From: Anaerolineales bacterium
GTDB lineage: Bacteria > Chloroflexota > Anaerolineae > Anaerolineales > Villigracilaceae
DNA length: 47,182 nucleotides
Direction: 5' to 3'
Assembly (NCBI GenBank): GCA_030680795.1
Contig: JAUXUL010000004.1
Coordinates: forward strand, 1-47,182
Shown here: positions 16,835 to 24,672 of the stretch, in pieces
How the letters are laid out: every line of letters starts with the position of its first letter
Numbering within the stretch: position 1 is the stretch's first letter
Notes under the pieces: generated by a model
What the model saw: only the letters and a program-made list of their open reading frames with translations
Database searches by the model: none
Told to the model about the DNA's origin: nothing
Made by a program: the position numbers and the translations under genes

Positions 16835-17176
16835 ATGACAACTGACATGCTTAGCCTCACCTTCGCAGCTTTAGCCGACCCTACACGCCGACAAATATTG
16901 GCCCGGTTAGCGCACGGCGAAATGTCAGTGACACAGTTGGCGGAGCCCTTTGATATGACCATGCCCGCGGTCTCCAAGCATCTCAAGGTGCTGGAGCGCG
17001 CGGGCTTGATCGTGCGCGGGCGTGAAGCCCAATGGCGTCCGGCCAAATTGCAGGCCGCGCCGCTCAAGGAGGCCTCTGATTGGGTGGAGCAGTATCGTCA
17101 TAACTGGGAAGACAGTTTCGACAAACTGGATGCCTATTTGAAGACCATTCAGAACAAGGAGAAAGATGGTGAGTAG
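16835..17176 (+). CDS. ArsR-family winged-helix repressor
   Basis: A 113-residue regulator with the standard ArsR helix-turn-helix: LAALADPTRRQILARLAHGE-like opening, then VTQLAEPFDMTMPAVSKHLKVLERAGLI and the wing VRGREAQWRPAKL. No metal-binding cysteine motif (ELCVCDL) is present, so it belongs to the non-metal group often paired with SRPBCC proteins. The next gene, 122 bases on, is such a protein. The ATG at 16835 has no clear ribosome binding site; ATG 16847 is a possible second start. The operator over its promoter implies autorepression. Confidence 0.9.
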   Translation: MTTDMLSLTFAALADPTRRQILARLAHGEMSVTQLAEPFDMTMPAVSKHLKVLERAGLIVRGREAQWRPAKLQAAPLKEASDWVEQYRHNWEDSFDKLDAYLKTIQNKEKDGE

Positions 17177-17202
17177 CAGGATCACATAGATGAATGAAAG
17201 CG

Positions 17203-17237
17203 GACAATGTTCCTATGCGCGCGCAAAGGATATTGTC
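17203..17237. repeat. Imperfect inverted repeat between arsR-like and SRPBCC genes
   Basis: GACAAT (17203-17208) pairs with ATTGTC (17232-17237), followed by TCCT/AGGA and a GC-only centre (TGCGCGCGCA). It has no T-run. It could be a second regulator site or an mRNA structure controlling the downstream gene. Confidence 0.55.
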
Positions 17238-17298
17238 ATGCCCGAATCGTTTTATAGTTAGTAAAAATTTCGTCAAACAAAAAAGGAAAAGGTAAAAA

Positions 17299-17766
17299 AT
17301 GAACCAATTAGAAGAAGGACAGATTAAAGTAAGCCACACCTTTGATGCACCCCTCGAAATGCTTTGGAAGGCCTGGACGGAGCCGGAGCATTTTATGAGA
17401 TGGTACGGGCCCAAAGGTTTCACGGCCCCCACATGCGAGATTGATTTGCGCGAAGGTGGCCGCCATTTGTGGAGCATGCAATCCCCAGATGGCAGGAAAA
17501 TGTATTTCACGGGTAACTACAAGGAAGTGCAGCCGATGACACGCCTGGTATATACCGATAGCATGTCGGATGCCAACGGCAATGTGATGTCGGCTGAGAT
17601 GATGGGTATGCCCGAAGGGGCGCCAGTAACCATGGATGTGATCGTGACCTTCGAGCACGCCGATGGCAAAACGACCATCACGGTAAGCCACGTTGGGCAA
17701 GGTGACGCCGGAACGGGTTGGAAGCAGGCCTTTGATAAGCTGGAAGACATGTTGGCACAGGCGTAA
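17299..17766 (+). CDS. SRPBCC (AHSA1-type) protein
   Basis: A 155-residue protein of the START/Bet v1-like AHSA1 group: VSHTFDAPLEMLWKAWTEPE, then MRWYGPKGFTAP, GGRHLWSMQSPDG and the C-terminal helix GWKQAFDKLEDMLA. These proteins bind hydrophobic ligands in a deep cavity; the in vivo ligand is usually unknown. AAGGAAAAGG precedes the ATG. The ArsR-type repressor directly upstream is the common partner of this family and probably controls it. Confidence 0.92.
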   Translation: MNQLEEGQIKVSHTFDAPLEMLWKAWTEPEHFMRWYGPKGFTAPTCEIDLREGGRHLWSMQSPDGRKMYFTGNYKEVQPMTRLVYTDSMSDANGNVMSAEMMGMPEGAPVTMDVIVTFEHADGKTTITVSHVGQGDAGTGWKQAFDKLEDMLAQA

Positions 17767-17806
17767 TTGTTTGATAAGCGAAATGAGTTTAAGCCGGCTT
17801 CGATGA

Positions 17807-18019
17807 AAAGAAAACAAAAAAACAGGGAGAAAAAGTGGTTTCAGCTTTGGCGAAGCAAGAGAAATCACTCGTGACGGATCAAAGGAACTATCCTTAGGAT
17901 TGGATTCAATGACTGGTTATACAATAATTAATGCAGAGAACCTTGATGAAGCAGAAATAATTACTAAAACCTGTCCAATGATTACAGGCATAAGAGGATA
18001 CGAAGCTAGGTCAATGTAA
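17807..18019 (+). pseudogene. C-terminal remnant of a YCII-like small protein
   Basis: The open frame from 17807 ends at the stop at 18017-18019. It reads GFSFGEAREITRDG, then DSMTGYTIINAENLDEAEII and TKTCPMITGIRGYEARSM. This is the ending expected of a YCII/DGPF-type protein (the G-Y-x-I-I-x-A-x-x-L-D-E-A segment and the closing E-A-R-x-M), which is normally about 110-120 residues. The first half is missing: the frame is blocked by TGA at 17804 and there is no good start. A start at ATG 17909 would give only 36 residues. It is followed by a strong terminator, which fits a decayed gene. Confidence 0.55.
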
Positions 18020-18041
18020 CTGTCAAGGAAGTTGTTTATGG

Positions 18042-18077
18042 AGAGGTAACTCCGTATCGGGGTTACCTCTTTTGTTG
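18042..18077 (+). terminator. Rho-independent terminator after the YCII-like remnant
   Basis: AGAGGTAAC (18042-18050) pairs perfectly with GTTACCTCT (18062-18070); the stem extends by a T.G and two C-G pairs, leaving a GTATC loop. TTTTGTTG follows on the plus strand. Confidence 0.9.
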
Positions 18078-18293
18078 CCCACCTAACTAAATACTCGGAC
18101 ACCATCCGACCGCCGAATGGCTTATCTATCTCTTGGATTCTAATGCCTATCCTAATTAGAGGTTTAGGCCGTCATAGGTTAAAAATCCCTAATCTAGTTT
18201 CGCCGATTTTAGCATCTCAACGGCGAATTCGCTATGTCTCAAAAATCAACTTCCACTACGCGGAAATCCATAAACTCATGGACCAGGTCAGCG
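18078..18293. other. Non-coding stretch between two terminators
   Basis: I see no credible gene here. A short plus-strand frame (18143-18367) exists, but it reads straight through the strong terminator hairpin at 18294-18321 and resembles nothing I know. The second terminator may mark the end of a gene that has been deleted. Confidence 0.5.
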
Positions 18294-18321
18294 ACGCCCT
18301 TCCACAAAAAGGGCGTTTTTT
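18294..18321 (+). terminator. Rho-independent terminator without an upstream gene
   Basis: ACGCCCTT (18294-18301) and AAGGGCGT (18309-18316) form an 8-bp stem with a 7-base loop, followed by TTTTTTATT on the plus strand. No intact plus-strand gene precedes it. Confidence 0.85.
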
Positions 18322-18415
18322 ATTGCTAGAGAGCTATTTCAATTTCAAACGGAATGAGACGTGTTGAGTCTGACGCGCTAACTCGGAGCCTTTTTTATGG
18401 GTCACGGATTGCCTT

Positions 18416-19450
18416 CTAGAACAATCCGGGCCAGAACTGTGGCATGAAAGCGCGCAGCAAAGCGTCAATGATGAGACCGAGGATAAGAAAGCCGCCAAAC
18501 CTGCGGTTGTGCTGGAATGCGAAGCCGGAGAACCAGACGGGCCAGGCCGGCCAGCCTGCGGGGGCTTGCGCGGGGCGCGGGTTGTTCATCACCTTGAGAA
18601 CGGTCAACGCTTCCTTGTAGGCCAGGAAAACGATAAGCATGGCAGGAGTGAAATAGCGCGGTACAAAGACCAGATAAGCAATGACAGCATAGATCATGAC
18701 GATCGCGATCTGATCCACGCGGCGGGCAACGGCTTCACCGACGCGCACGGGAAAAGTGCCGACGCCCTTGGTTTTGTCGTCGTCATGCTTGTCAATGTGC
18801 TTGGCTACGTTGATGCTGGCAACGCTCAACCCAAACGGAATACCCGCGAGGACAACATTCCAATTCCAGAACCCTGAAAGAACGAAGTACACGCCTGCAA
18901 TCATGATCGGTCCCCAGATCAGGAAGATGGCTAGTTCGCCAAGCCCCCAATATTTGAAGGGATAGGTGTACGCAAGCAGGACAACCGCGCCAAATGCAAA
19001 CAAGCCGATTGTGGTGGCGGAAAAGTTTGTATAAATTATGGCATACACACCAGCCAGGGTTGCCAGCACACCACTGACAATGAACCAGCGGATCGAGGTG
19101 GCGTTATCCCAAAATTTTTGGACGAGGGGATGCACGCCATACTGTGTGCGGAAGTAGTTATCCTTGTCGACACCGCGGTTGTAGTCGGTGTAGTCGTTGA
19201 GGATGTTGTTCGTGCCGTGCGCGATGAACAGACCAAGGGTCACAATGAAAAATGGGAGCCATGAAAAGTATCCATCACGGGCGGCCAAAATTCCCGCAAT
19301 CACGCAGGAATATACGGTGACCAAAGTCACTGCAGAACGGGTGGCAATCAACCATTTGGAAACGACATCCAGTGCATCCCACTCTTTTTTGTCTTCCATC
19401 TTGATCAGCTGCCAGGAGGCTTTACGCCACATTGCAAAATTAATATTCAT
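18416..19450 (-). CDS. UbiA-family polyprenyl/aromatic prenyltransferase
   Basis: A 344-residue integral membrane enzyme. The first Asp-rich motif is NDYTDYNRGVD (N85-D86, D89, D95) and the second is HIDKHDDDKTKGVGTFPVRVG; both bind the prenyl diphosphate through magnesium. About eight or nine hydrophobic helices follow the UbiA pattern. The MenA-like spacing and the KGVGTFPVRVG tail suggest a menaquinone-type or related prenyltransfer, but other UbiA substrates cannot be excluded. The ATG at 19450 follows AAGGAGAG. It stands alone, with 183 bases of upstream sequence showing no gene. Confidence 0.85.
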   Translation of the reverse strand: MNINFAMWRKASWQLIKMEDKKEWDALDVVSKWLIATRSAVTLVTVYSCVIAGILAARDGYFSWLPFFIVTLGLFIAHGTNNILNDYTDYNRGVDKDNYFRTQYGVHPLVQKFWDNATSIRWFIVSGVLATLAGVYAIIYTNFSATTIGLFAFGAVVLLAYTYPFKYWGLGELAIFLIWGPIMIAGVYFVLSGFWNWNVVLAGIPFGLSVASINVAKHIDKHDDDKTKGVGTFPVRVGEAVARRVDQIAIVMIYAVIAYLVFVPRYFTPAMLIVFLAYKEALTVLKVMNNPRPAQAPAGWPAWPVWFSGFAFQHNRRFGGFLILGLIIDALLRAFMPQFWPGLF

Positions 19451-19633
19451 ATACTCTCTCCTTGAGTAAATATTGAACGGTTTGTGCCACAGTCATAACG
19501 ATCAAAACGAGATTATACAACCGTTTTGTGAAGTGCGGAACTTTTAGCCTCAGATAGCCAGACTTCAGAAATTTTTATGGACTCCCCATTATTGTGAATC
19601 ATGGAAGATTACCGAAATCTGTCATCGGGTTTG

Positions 19634-20791
19634 TTACATCCCCAGTTTCTTGGCCTCTTTCCACAAGGCCTCCATTTCATCCAAAGACATGTCGGATAAA
19701 TTTCGTCCTTTTCCCTTTGCGCCTTTTTCAACATATGCGAATCGCATTTTGAATTTTATATTTGCCTCTCGCAAGGCAGATTCAGCATCCACTTTGCGCC
19801 AACGGGCGAGGTTAACCAGTACAAAGAAGAGATCGCCCAATTCACCAGTGATCTGCCCGGGATTTTCGGCATGCTTGATCTCTTCGATTTCTTCACGGAT
19901 TTTATCCAACACACCTTCTATCTCAGGCCAGTCAAAGCCGACACGCGCAGCACGGTCCTGATATTCCTGCGCCTGGGTCAATGCGGGTAACGCAGAAGGA
20001 ACACCATCAAGCAAGCCCTTGTTTTCTATTTTCCCTTCGACTCCGCTCACATCGTCCTGGTGTTCTTTCAGAAGGGCAAGCTCTCCTCTTTCTTTTTCCT
20101 TCAATTTTTCCCAATTTTGCAAAACGCCATCTACACTGTTTAGTTCCTCATCCCCAAACACATGCGGATGGCGACGCACGATCTTGTCGTAAATGCTTTT
20201 GATGACTTTGGTCATCGAAAATTCATCGGTTTCGCTTGCAATTTGGGAATTCAACAAAATCTGTAAAAGCAGATCGCCGAATTCTTCGCACATGCCAGCG
20301 GGATCATTTTCATCCATGGCAGCTAATGTTTCATAGGTTTCTTCAAGCAAATGCGTGCGCAGGGTTTGGTGCGTCTGCTCCTTGTCCCATGGACAGCCGT
20401 CCGGGGCGCGTAAATGAGCCACGATCTCGGCGAACGATTCAAAGGATGTCCCCTCCCCCAGCGCTGGAAGGTAAAGGCAAGTGGTTGAAGAAAAATCACC
20501 CGTTCCAAATTTTCCCAATCTTTCCTTTTTCTTCCCTTCGAGAGTCTCAGGGCGGCGCTTTCCTGCATCCACAACATAAACCTGATGTTCTTTCGGGTAC
20601 ACTGCCAGCAATACCTTCTTCACCTGCAAAGCCAGATCATGTGAATCAACCCCCATCAACAAAGCTGGCATATCGGGTGGGAAGGGAGGATAATGCGCGG
20701 ATGAAAGAGTCTGCGCTTCGAGCAGAATCAGTTTCGAGGGCGGGGTGAGGCGCAGCGTTTCAAATGTGGAAGAGATCAAATTAAGGTCCAT
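19634..20791 (-). CDS. mazG: MazG nucleoside triphosphate pyrophosphohydrolase with partial methylase-like N-terminus
   Basis: A 385-residue protein. Two MazG domains are visible. The first (about 122-235) has RAPDGCPWDKEQTHQTL, the metal ligands E150/E151/E154 and E170/D173 (EEFGDLLLQ). The second (about 265-385) has REEIEEIKHA and E317/D320 (ELGDLFFVLVN). MazG cleaves NTPs or dNTPs to monophosphates and pyrophosphate, cleaning the nucleotide pool. The first 110 residues resemble the second half of the tetrapyrrole methylase domain that is fused to MazG in YabN-type proteins, but the SAM-binding first half is absent. GGAGA precedes the ATG at 20791. Confidence 0.88.
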   Translation of the reverse strand: MDLNLISSTFETLRLTPPSKLILLEAQTLSSAHYPPFPPDMPALLMGVDSHDLALQVKKVLLAVYPKEHQVYVVDAGKRRPETLEGKKKERLGKFGTGDFSSTTCLYLPALGEGTSFESFAEIVAHLRAPDGCPWDKEQTHQTLRTHLLEETYETLAAMDENDPAGMCEEFGDLLLQILLNSQIASETDEFSMTKVIKSIYDKIVRRHPHVFGDEELNSVDGVLQNWEKLKEKERGELALLKEHQDDVSGVEGKIENKGLLDGVPSALPALTQAQEYQDRAARVGFDWPEIEGVLDKIREEIEEIKHAENPGQITGELGDLFFVLVNLARWRKVDAESALREANIKFKMRFAYVEKGAKGKGRNLSDMSLDEMEALWKEAKKLGM

Positions 20792-20809
20792 GGAAATCTC
20801 CGTTAAAAG

Positions 20810-20848
20810 CGTAATTGGTAATTCGTAAATACCGAATTACCAATTACG
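20810..20848. repeat. Perfect 16-bp inverted repeat between mazG and rpsI
   Basis: The arms at 20810-20825 and 20833-20848 (core AATTGGTAATTCG) are exact reverse complements with a 7-base loop. It lies just after the ribosomal cluster end and before mazG, both on the minus strand. With no T-run it is not a textbook terminator, but such a hairpin may still end or protect the ribosomal message. The AATTCG core is shared with the repeat at the window start. Confidence 0.85.
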
Positions 20849-20872
20849 AACTGAGTTCGGGTTTATGGAAAA

Positions 20873-21265
20873 TTAACGCTTGGTATAAGTAGGAGCCTTG
20901 CGAGCTTTCTTGAGGCCTGGTTTCTTGCGTTCCTTGACGCGGGCGTCGCGGGTCAGCAAACCATTTTTGCGCAAGGCGGATGTCCAGTCTGCATTGATGA
21001 TCTGGAGCGCGCGGGCAATGCCGAGACGCACCGATTCGGTTTGTCCGGTTGTGCCACCGCCGTTAACTAGTACGCTCACGTCGTATTTCGTCGCTTCCTG
21101 GCCCACAGCGCCGAATGGGCGCAGGATGTCTTCGAGATCGCCCATGCGTGTAAAAAACGCGGCGAAATCTTTTTCATTGACGGTAAACTTACCGCTGCCA
21201 GTCGTCAGGCGCACGCGGGCGGTGCTTTCCTTGCGACGGCCAATGCCTTCATAATATTGAGCCAT
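20873..21265 (-). CDS. rpsI: Ribosomal protein S9
   Basis: A 130-residue 30S head protein. YYEGIGRRKESTARVRL at the start and the basic tail DARVKERKKPGLKKARKAP with YTKR at the end, which reaches into the P site, are diagnostic. ATG 21265 is chosen over a GTG at 21271 because S9 starts at MAQYYEGIG-like sequences and GAGG lies nine bases upstream. It follows L13 by 14 bases, the normal rplM-rpsI pair. Confidence 0.97.
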   Translation of the reverse strand: MAQYYEGIGRRKESTARVRLTTGSGKFTVNEKDFAAFFTRMGDLEDILRPFGAVGQEATKYDVSVLVNGGGTTGQTESVRLGIARALQIINADWTSALRKNGLLTRDARVKERKKPGLKKARKAPTYTKR

Positions 21266-21279
21266 ATTCACTTACCTCT

Positions 21280-21723
21280 TTATCCCGAAACTTTCGGGGT
21301 TTGCACTTGGTGCGGATGATTGGGACCGGCATAGATCTTCAAACGCTTGAGCGTGGAGCGTCCCATGCGGTTATGAGGAAGCATACCCCAGACAGCCTCG
21401 CGCAGGGCGCGATCAGGGTGCTGGGCCAACTGATCCCGCAGGGAAATACTCTTCAAGCCGCCTGGATAACCGGAGTGACTATAGTAGGTCTTGCTGTCCA
21501 ATTTACTATGAGTTCTGGTGCCGGTCACAGTTACGCACTCGGTATTAACCACCACCACAAAATCTCCCATCTCCACACCGGGTGTGAAGGTTGGTTTGTG
21601 TTTGCCAAGCAGAATATGCGCGATGCGGGCGGCCAGGCGGCCCAGATTCTGTCCTTCGGCATCCATTACAACCCAGTCGCGCTGAATTTCAGCGGCTTTC
21701 GGATAATATGTTTTCTGTTGCAC
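21280..21723 (-). CDS. rplM: Ribosomal protein L13
   Basis: A 147-residue 50S protein with RDWVVMDAEGQNLGRLAARIA, GDFVVVVNTE and the C-terminal AVWGMLPHNRMGRSTLKRLK, all typical of L13. A GTG at 21723 with GGAG eight bases upstream is preferred; a GTG at 21732 directly abuts that GGAG and so is unlikely. It forms the usual pair with rpsI and lies 22 bases after truA. Confidence 0.96.
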   Translation of the reverse strand: MQQKTYYPKAAEIQRDWVVMDAEGQNLGRLAARIAHILLGKHKPTFTPGVEMGDFVVVVNTECVTVTGTRTHSKLDSKTYYSHSGYPGGLKSISLRDQLAQHPDRALREAVWGMLPHNRMGRSTLKRLKIYAGPNHPHQVQTPKVSG

Positions 21724-21745
21724 TTTCGTCACTCCGTTTCATAAT

Positions 21746-22492
21746 CTAATCACGTGATCCATACGTTACTTCAACCAGCGTCAGCCCGTACGCGGGAGCC
21801 AGCCCGGCGAGAAGTACTCCCTGCTTCGACAAAGCATGTCGGACTTTCTCGAGCGGACATTTTCCCTGAGCAAGAGATACTTGCACAAAAACCAATCTTC
21901 TTACCATGCGATATAAAAACGCATCCGCTCTGACCTCGAACTGCCACTCACCATCCGGCATTTTCTTCCATTCGGCTTTTGTGACCGTGCGCATGGTCGT
22001 GCCTTTCGGCGTCGTCCGTGAACCAAAGGCGGCAAAATCATGTTTTCCGAGGAAGATGCCTGCATTCCGTTTGAGGGCATCTTCATCCACAGCAGGCCAT
22101 GTGCGCCACAGGAATCTATCTCGCAGCGGATCACGGATCGGTTCGAAAAACACCCTGTAACGATACTCACGCGAAGCGGCATCAAAACGAGGATGAAAAT
22201 CCGCCGAGGCTGGACACAAGCTTCTGATGACAAGGTCAGAGGGAAGGTCTGCGTTGAGCGCCCAAAGCAGTTTGTCTGCTGAGTGCGTCCATTCTAAATC
22301 GAATGCGGCCACCTGCCCGGTTGCATGAACTCCTGTATCCGTCCTGCCAGCCATAAGAAGCGACCGATCAGACCAACCCAAATTGCGGAGCGCTTTTTCC
22401 AACTCGCCCTGCACTGTGCGGGAATTCGCCTGCCGCTGGCTTCCGCTAAAACCGCTGCCATCGTAGGCAAGGATCACCTGGTAACGTGCCAT
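21746..22492 (-). CDS. truA: tRNA pseudouridine(38-40) synthase
   Basis: A 248-residue enzyme that converts uridines 38-40 in the tRNA anticodon arm to pseudouridine. The catalytic aspartate lies in AGRTDTGVHATGQVAAFD, the TruA signature. YQVILAYDGSGFSGSQRQ at the N-terminus and DAFLYRMVRRLVFVQVSLAQGK near the end are also standard. The ATG at 22492 has no strong ribosome binding site. Order rplQ-truA-rplM-rpsI is the common bacterial one. Confidence 0.95.
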   Translation of the reverse strand: MARYQVILAYDGSGFSGSQRQANSRTVQGELEKALRNLGWSDRSLLMAGRTDTGVHATGQVAAFDLEWTHSADKLLWALNADLPSDLVIRSLCPASADFHPRFDAASREYRYRVFFEPIRDPLRDRFLWRTWPAVDEDALKRNAGIFLGKHDFAAFGSRTTPKGTTMRTVTKAEWKKMPDGEWQFEVRADAFLYRMVRRLVFVQVSLAQGKCPLEKVRHALSKQGVLLAGLAPAYGLTLVEVTYGSRD

Positions 22493-22496
22493 TTTG

Positions 22497-22547
22497 CAGT
22501 AACCAGTGATCAGTGAACAGTAATCAGTGACTGATCACTGGCTACTG
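22497..22547. repeat. Near-perfect 18-bp inverted repeat between rplQ and truA
   Basis: The arms at 22497-22514 and 22530-22547 (core CCAGTGATCAGT) match at 17 of 18 positions with a 15-base loop that itself contains CAGTAATCAGT. The CAGT-rich repeat occupies nearly the whole 71-base gap. It is probably a dispersed intergenic element; it has no T-run. Confidence 0.8.
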
Positions 22548-22563
22548 ATGACTGAATACTGAA

Positions 22564-22941
22564 CTACTCTTCCACCAACTCAAGAAGTACCATCTCAGCC
22601 GCATCTCCGCGGCGTGGGCCGAGTTTTAACACACGGGTGTAGCCGCCAGGGCGTGTCGCAAAGCGCGGGGCGATCTCGTCAAACAGGCGTTTGATGATCT
22701 GGTTGTCGCCTAATTTGGAAATGGCCAGGCGGCGGGCGTGGACTTTCTGCTCGGCTGTACCGCTTTCGCTGTTCTTTGCAAGAGTGATCAAGCGTTCGGC
22801 ATCACCGCGGATTGCAGCGGCCTTGGCTTTGGTGGTTTGAATACGCTCATGCGTAAAAAATTGTTTGATCAGGTTGCGGCGCAGGGCAATCCGTGCGCCT
22901 TTGGTACGTCCTAATGTATAACCTGCCATTGAATGTCGCAT
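22564..22941 (-). CDS. rplQ: Ribosomal protein L17
   Basis: A 125-residue 50S protein placed near the exit tunnel. MRHSMAGYTLGRTKGARIAL followed by IKQFFTHERIQTTKAKA is the family start, and GGYTRVLKLGPRRGDAAEM the end. It follows rpoA by four bases, as in most bacteria. Confidence 0.97.
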   Translation of the reverse strand: MRHSMAGYTLGRTKGARIALRRNLIKQFFTHERIQTTKAKAAAIRGDAERLITLAKNSESGTAEQKVHARRLAISKLGDNQIIKRLFDEIAPRFATRPGGYTRVLKLGPRRGDAAEMVLLELVEE

Positions 22942-22945
22942 CTCT

Positions 22946-23917
22946 TTAGCTCTCCGAGGATGATTCGTCTTTTATAAAGCCTTTTTCACGCATCTTGTCA
23001 CGAAGTTCATCAAGACTCTTCTCGCCAAAATTGCGGATGGACATGACCGCGGTCTCGCCTTTTTCAAGCAGGTCGAGCACGTCACCAACAGTGGTGATGC
23101 CGGTGCGCTTCAATGAGTTGAAGACGCGCACGGAAAGGTCTAAGGCTTCCACTGGCGTTTCGGCCAGCTCACTGCTCAAACGGCTTGCGGATGATTCGCG
23201 TTCCACAGGTACTGCAAGCATTTCTTCATTGATGCCTGCAATGTAACGCAGGTGGTCAATCAAAATGCGTGCGGAGGAGCTGAGCGCGCGTTCCGGGGAA
23301 ATGGTTCCGTCTGTCCAGATTTCCAAAATCAATTTGTCGTAGTTGGTGCTCTGTCCCACACGGGCAGAAACCACTTCCCAATTGACGCGCTTCACAGGGC
23401 TGAAGATGGCATCCACCGGCAGTTCGCCGATGGGCATGTGCCCCGCACGATCGTTGGCCGGGGAATAACCGCGGCCGCGCTCCACGACGAATTCAATATC
23501 GTGCTTGGTCTTGGCGCCGTCAACAGTGAAGAGATATGTGTCGGGGTTGACGATCTCGATCTCGGCGGGTGTGATGATATCCGCCGCAGTGACCGTTCCC
23601 TCGCCACGCACTTCAAGCTGCATACGAGCGCTGTCAACGCCATCCATCTTGATGCGGATCTGTTTGACCTGCAGCGTGACCTGGATGACATCTTCGCGCA
23701 CGCCGGGAATGTCGCTAAATTCATGCAGGACATCAGCAATGCGCACAGATGTAATTGCAGTTCCCTCCAGAGAAGAGAGCAGGACGCGACGCAGGGTATT
23801 GCCCAACGTCACGCCGTAGCCGCCCTCTAGGGGGCTGATTGTGAATTTGCCATAATTTCGAGCTTCTGCTTCGCGCTCAATTTTTGGCATAACCATGTTC
23901 GTGATGATACCCGTCAC
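22946..23917 (-). CDS. rpoA: RNA polymerase alpha subunit
   Basis: A 323-residue subunit that nucleates polymerase assembly and contacts upstream promoter DNA. The N-terminal domain shows TISPLEGGYGVTLGNTLRRV and LLSSLEGTAITSVRI; the C-terminal domain shows LDLSVRVFNSLKRTGITTVG with RNFGEKSLDELRDKM, the helix-hairpin-helix that binds DNA. A GTG at 23917 with AGGTGA upstream is chosen; ATG at 23896 or 23890 is possible. A strong hairpin lies in the gap to rpsD. Confidence 0.97.
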   Translation of the reverse strand: MTGIITNMVMPKIEREAEARNYGKFTISPLEGGYGVTLGNTLRRVLLSSLEGTAITSVRIADVLHEFSDIPGVREDVIQVTLQVKQIRIKMDGVDSARMQLEVRGEGTVTAADIITPAEIEIVNPDTYLFTVDGAKTKHDIEFVVERGRGYSPANDRAGHMPIGELPVDAIFSPVKRVNWEVVSARVGQSTNYDKLILEIWTDGTISPERALSSSARILIDHLRYIAGINEEMLAVPVERESSASRLSSELAETPVEALDLSVRVFNSLKRTGITTVGDVLDLLEKGETAVMSIRNFGEKSLDELRDKMREKGFIKDESSSES

Positions 23918-23941
23918 GGTTCACCTGTCCCTTTTGATAAA

Positions 23942-23983
23942 GCGCCGGGTCTAGTACCGGATTTACGGTACGACCCGCAGCGC
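23942..23983 (-). other. Stable hairpin in the rpsD-rpoA gap
   Basis: On the minus strand the 76-base gap folds into a long GC-rich stem: GCGC...GGGTC...GTACCG pairs with CGGTAC...GACCC...GCGC around a short loop, with two small bulges. There is no T-run. Because S4 (rpsD) is a known alpha-operon autoregulator in other bacteria, this may be an mRNA control element or a processing site (inference). Confidence 0.55.
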
Positions 23984-23993
23984 AATTGGAGGA

Positions 23994-24653
23994 TTAGCGT
24001 CGGGAGTAGTATTCGACGATCAATTGTTCGTCGAGACTTCCGTCAATTTCAATGCGTTCGGGCATGCGAGCCACGGAACCAGCCATGGATTTAATATCAC
24101 GGCTGAGCCAGATTGGGGCGCTGCGCTTTTCGGTATACACAGCCAGGTCTTTAAAGTAGGTTAGTTTGCCTGAACCTTCGCGCACTGCAATGACATCCCC
24201 TTCACCAAGAAGCATGGAGGGGACGTCCGTGCGGCGGCCGTTTACAGTGAAGTGACCGTGGGTCACAAGCAAACGGGCCTGCGAACGACTGGATGCAAAG
24301 CCGAGGCGGAAGACTACATTGTCGAGGCGAGACTCAAGGATCTGAAGCAAGTTCAATCCTGTGAGACCGCGGCGCGTGATCGCTGTATCATAATAGCGGC
24401 GGAACTGGCGTTCCAGCACACCGTAGATGCGACGAGCCTTCTGCTTGGCACGCAACTGGCGGGCAAAGTCGGAGACGCGCCCCGTGCCCTTCCCTCTACC
24501 GCCGCCGCGTCCTGCGGTACGGCCGTGTTGACCAGGCGCGAAGCTGCGTTTTTCAAAGGAGCATTTGGGGGTAAAACAACGCTCACCTTTTAGAAAAAGT
24601 TTTTCACCTTCACGCCGGCAAAGTTTACAAACCGGACTTAATGTTTTAGCCAT
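23994..24653 (-). CDS. rpsD: Ribosomal protein S4, zinc-binding form
   Basis: A 219-residue 30S assembly initiator. The N-terminus holds four cysteines (C9, C12, C26, C31; CKLC and CFTPKC), the zinc-binding C+ form. The S4 RNA-binding domain is seen at [20 protein letters not shown] with [17 protein letters not shown]. The family is usually about 205 residues; the extra length is a glycine-rich loop ([15 protein letters not shown]) at about 45-60. It lies 20 bases after rpsK. Confidence 0.97.
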   Translation of the reverse strand: MAKTLSPVCKLCRREGEKLFLKGERCFTPKCSFEKRSFAPGQHGRTAGRGGGRGKGTGRVSDFARQLRAKQKARRIYGVLERQFRRYYDTAITRRGLTGLNLLQILESRLDNVVFRLGFASSRSQARLLVTHGHFTVNGRRTDVPSMLLGEGDVIAVREGSGKLTYFKDLAVYTEKRSAPIWLSRDIKSMAGSVARMPERIEIDGSLDEQLIVEYYSRR

Positions 24654-24672
24654 ATATCAAGAACCTCACCTG

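Noticed and set aside
18143-18367. A 74-residue plus-strand frame
   Set aside because: It reads through a strong terminator hairpin with its T-run, has no ribosome binding site, and resembles no protein I know.
19477-19520. AACGGTT/AACCGTT inverted repeat upstream of the UbiA-type gene
   Set aside because: Seven-base arms separated by about 30 bases are within chance for an AT-rich gap.
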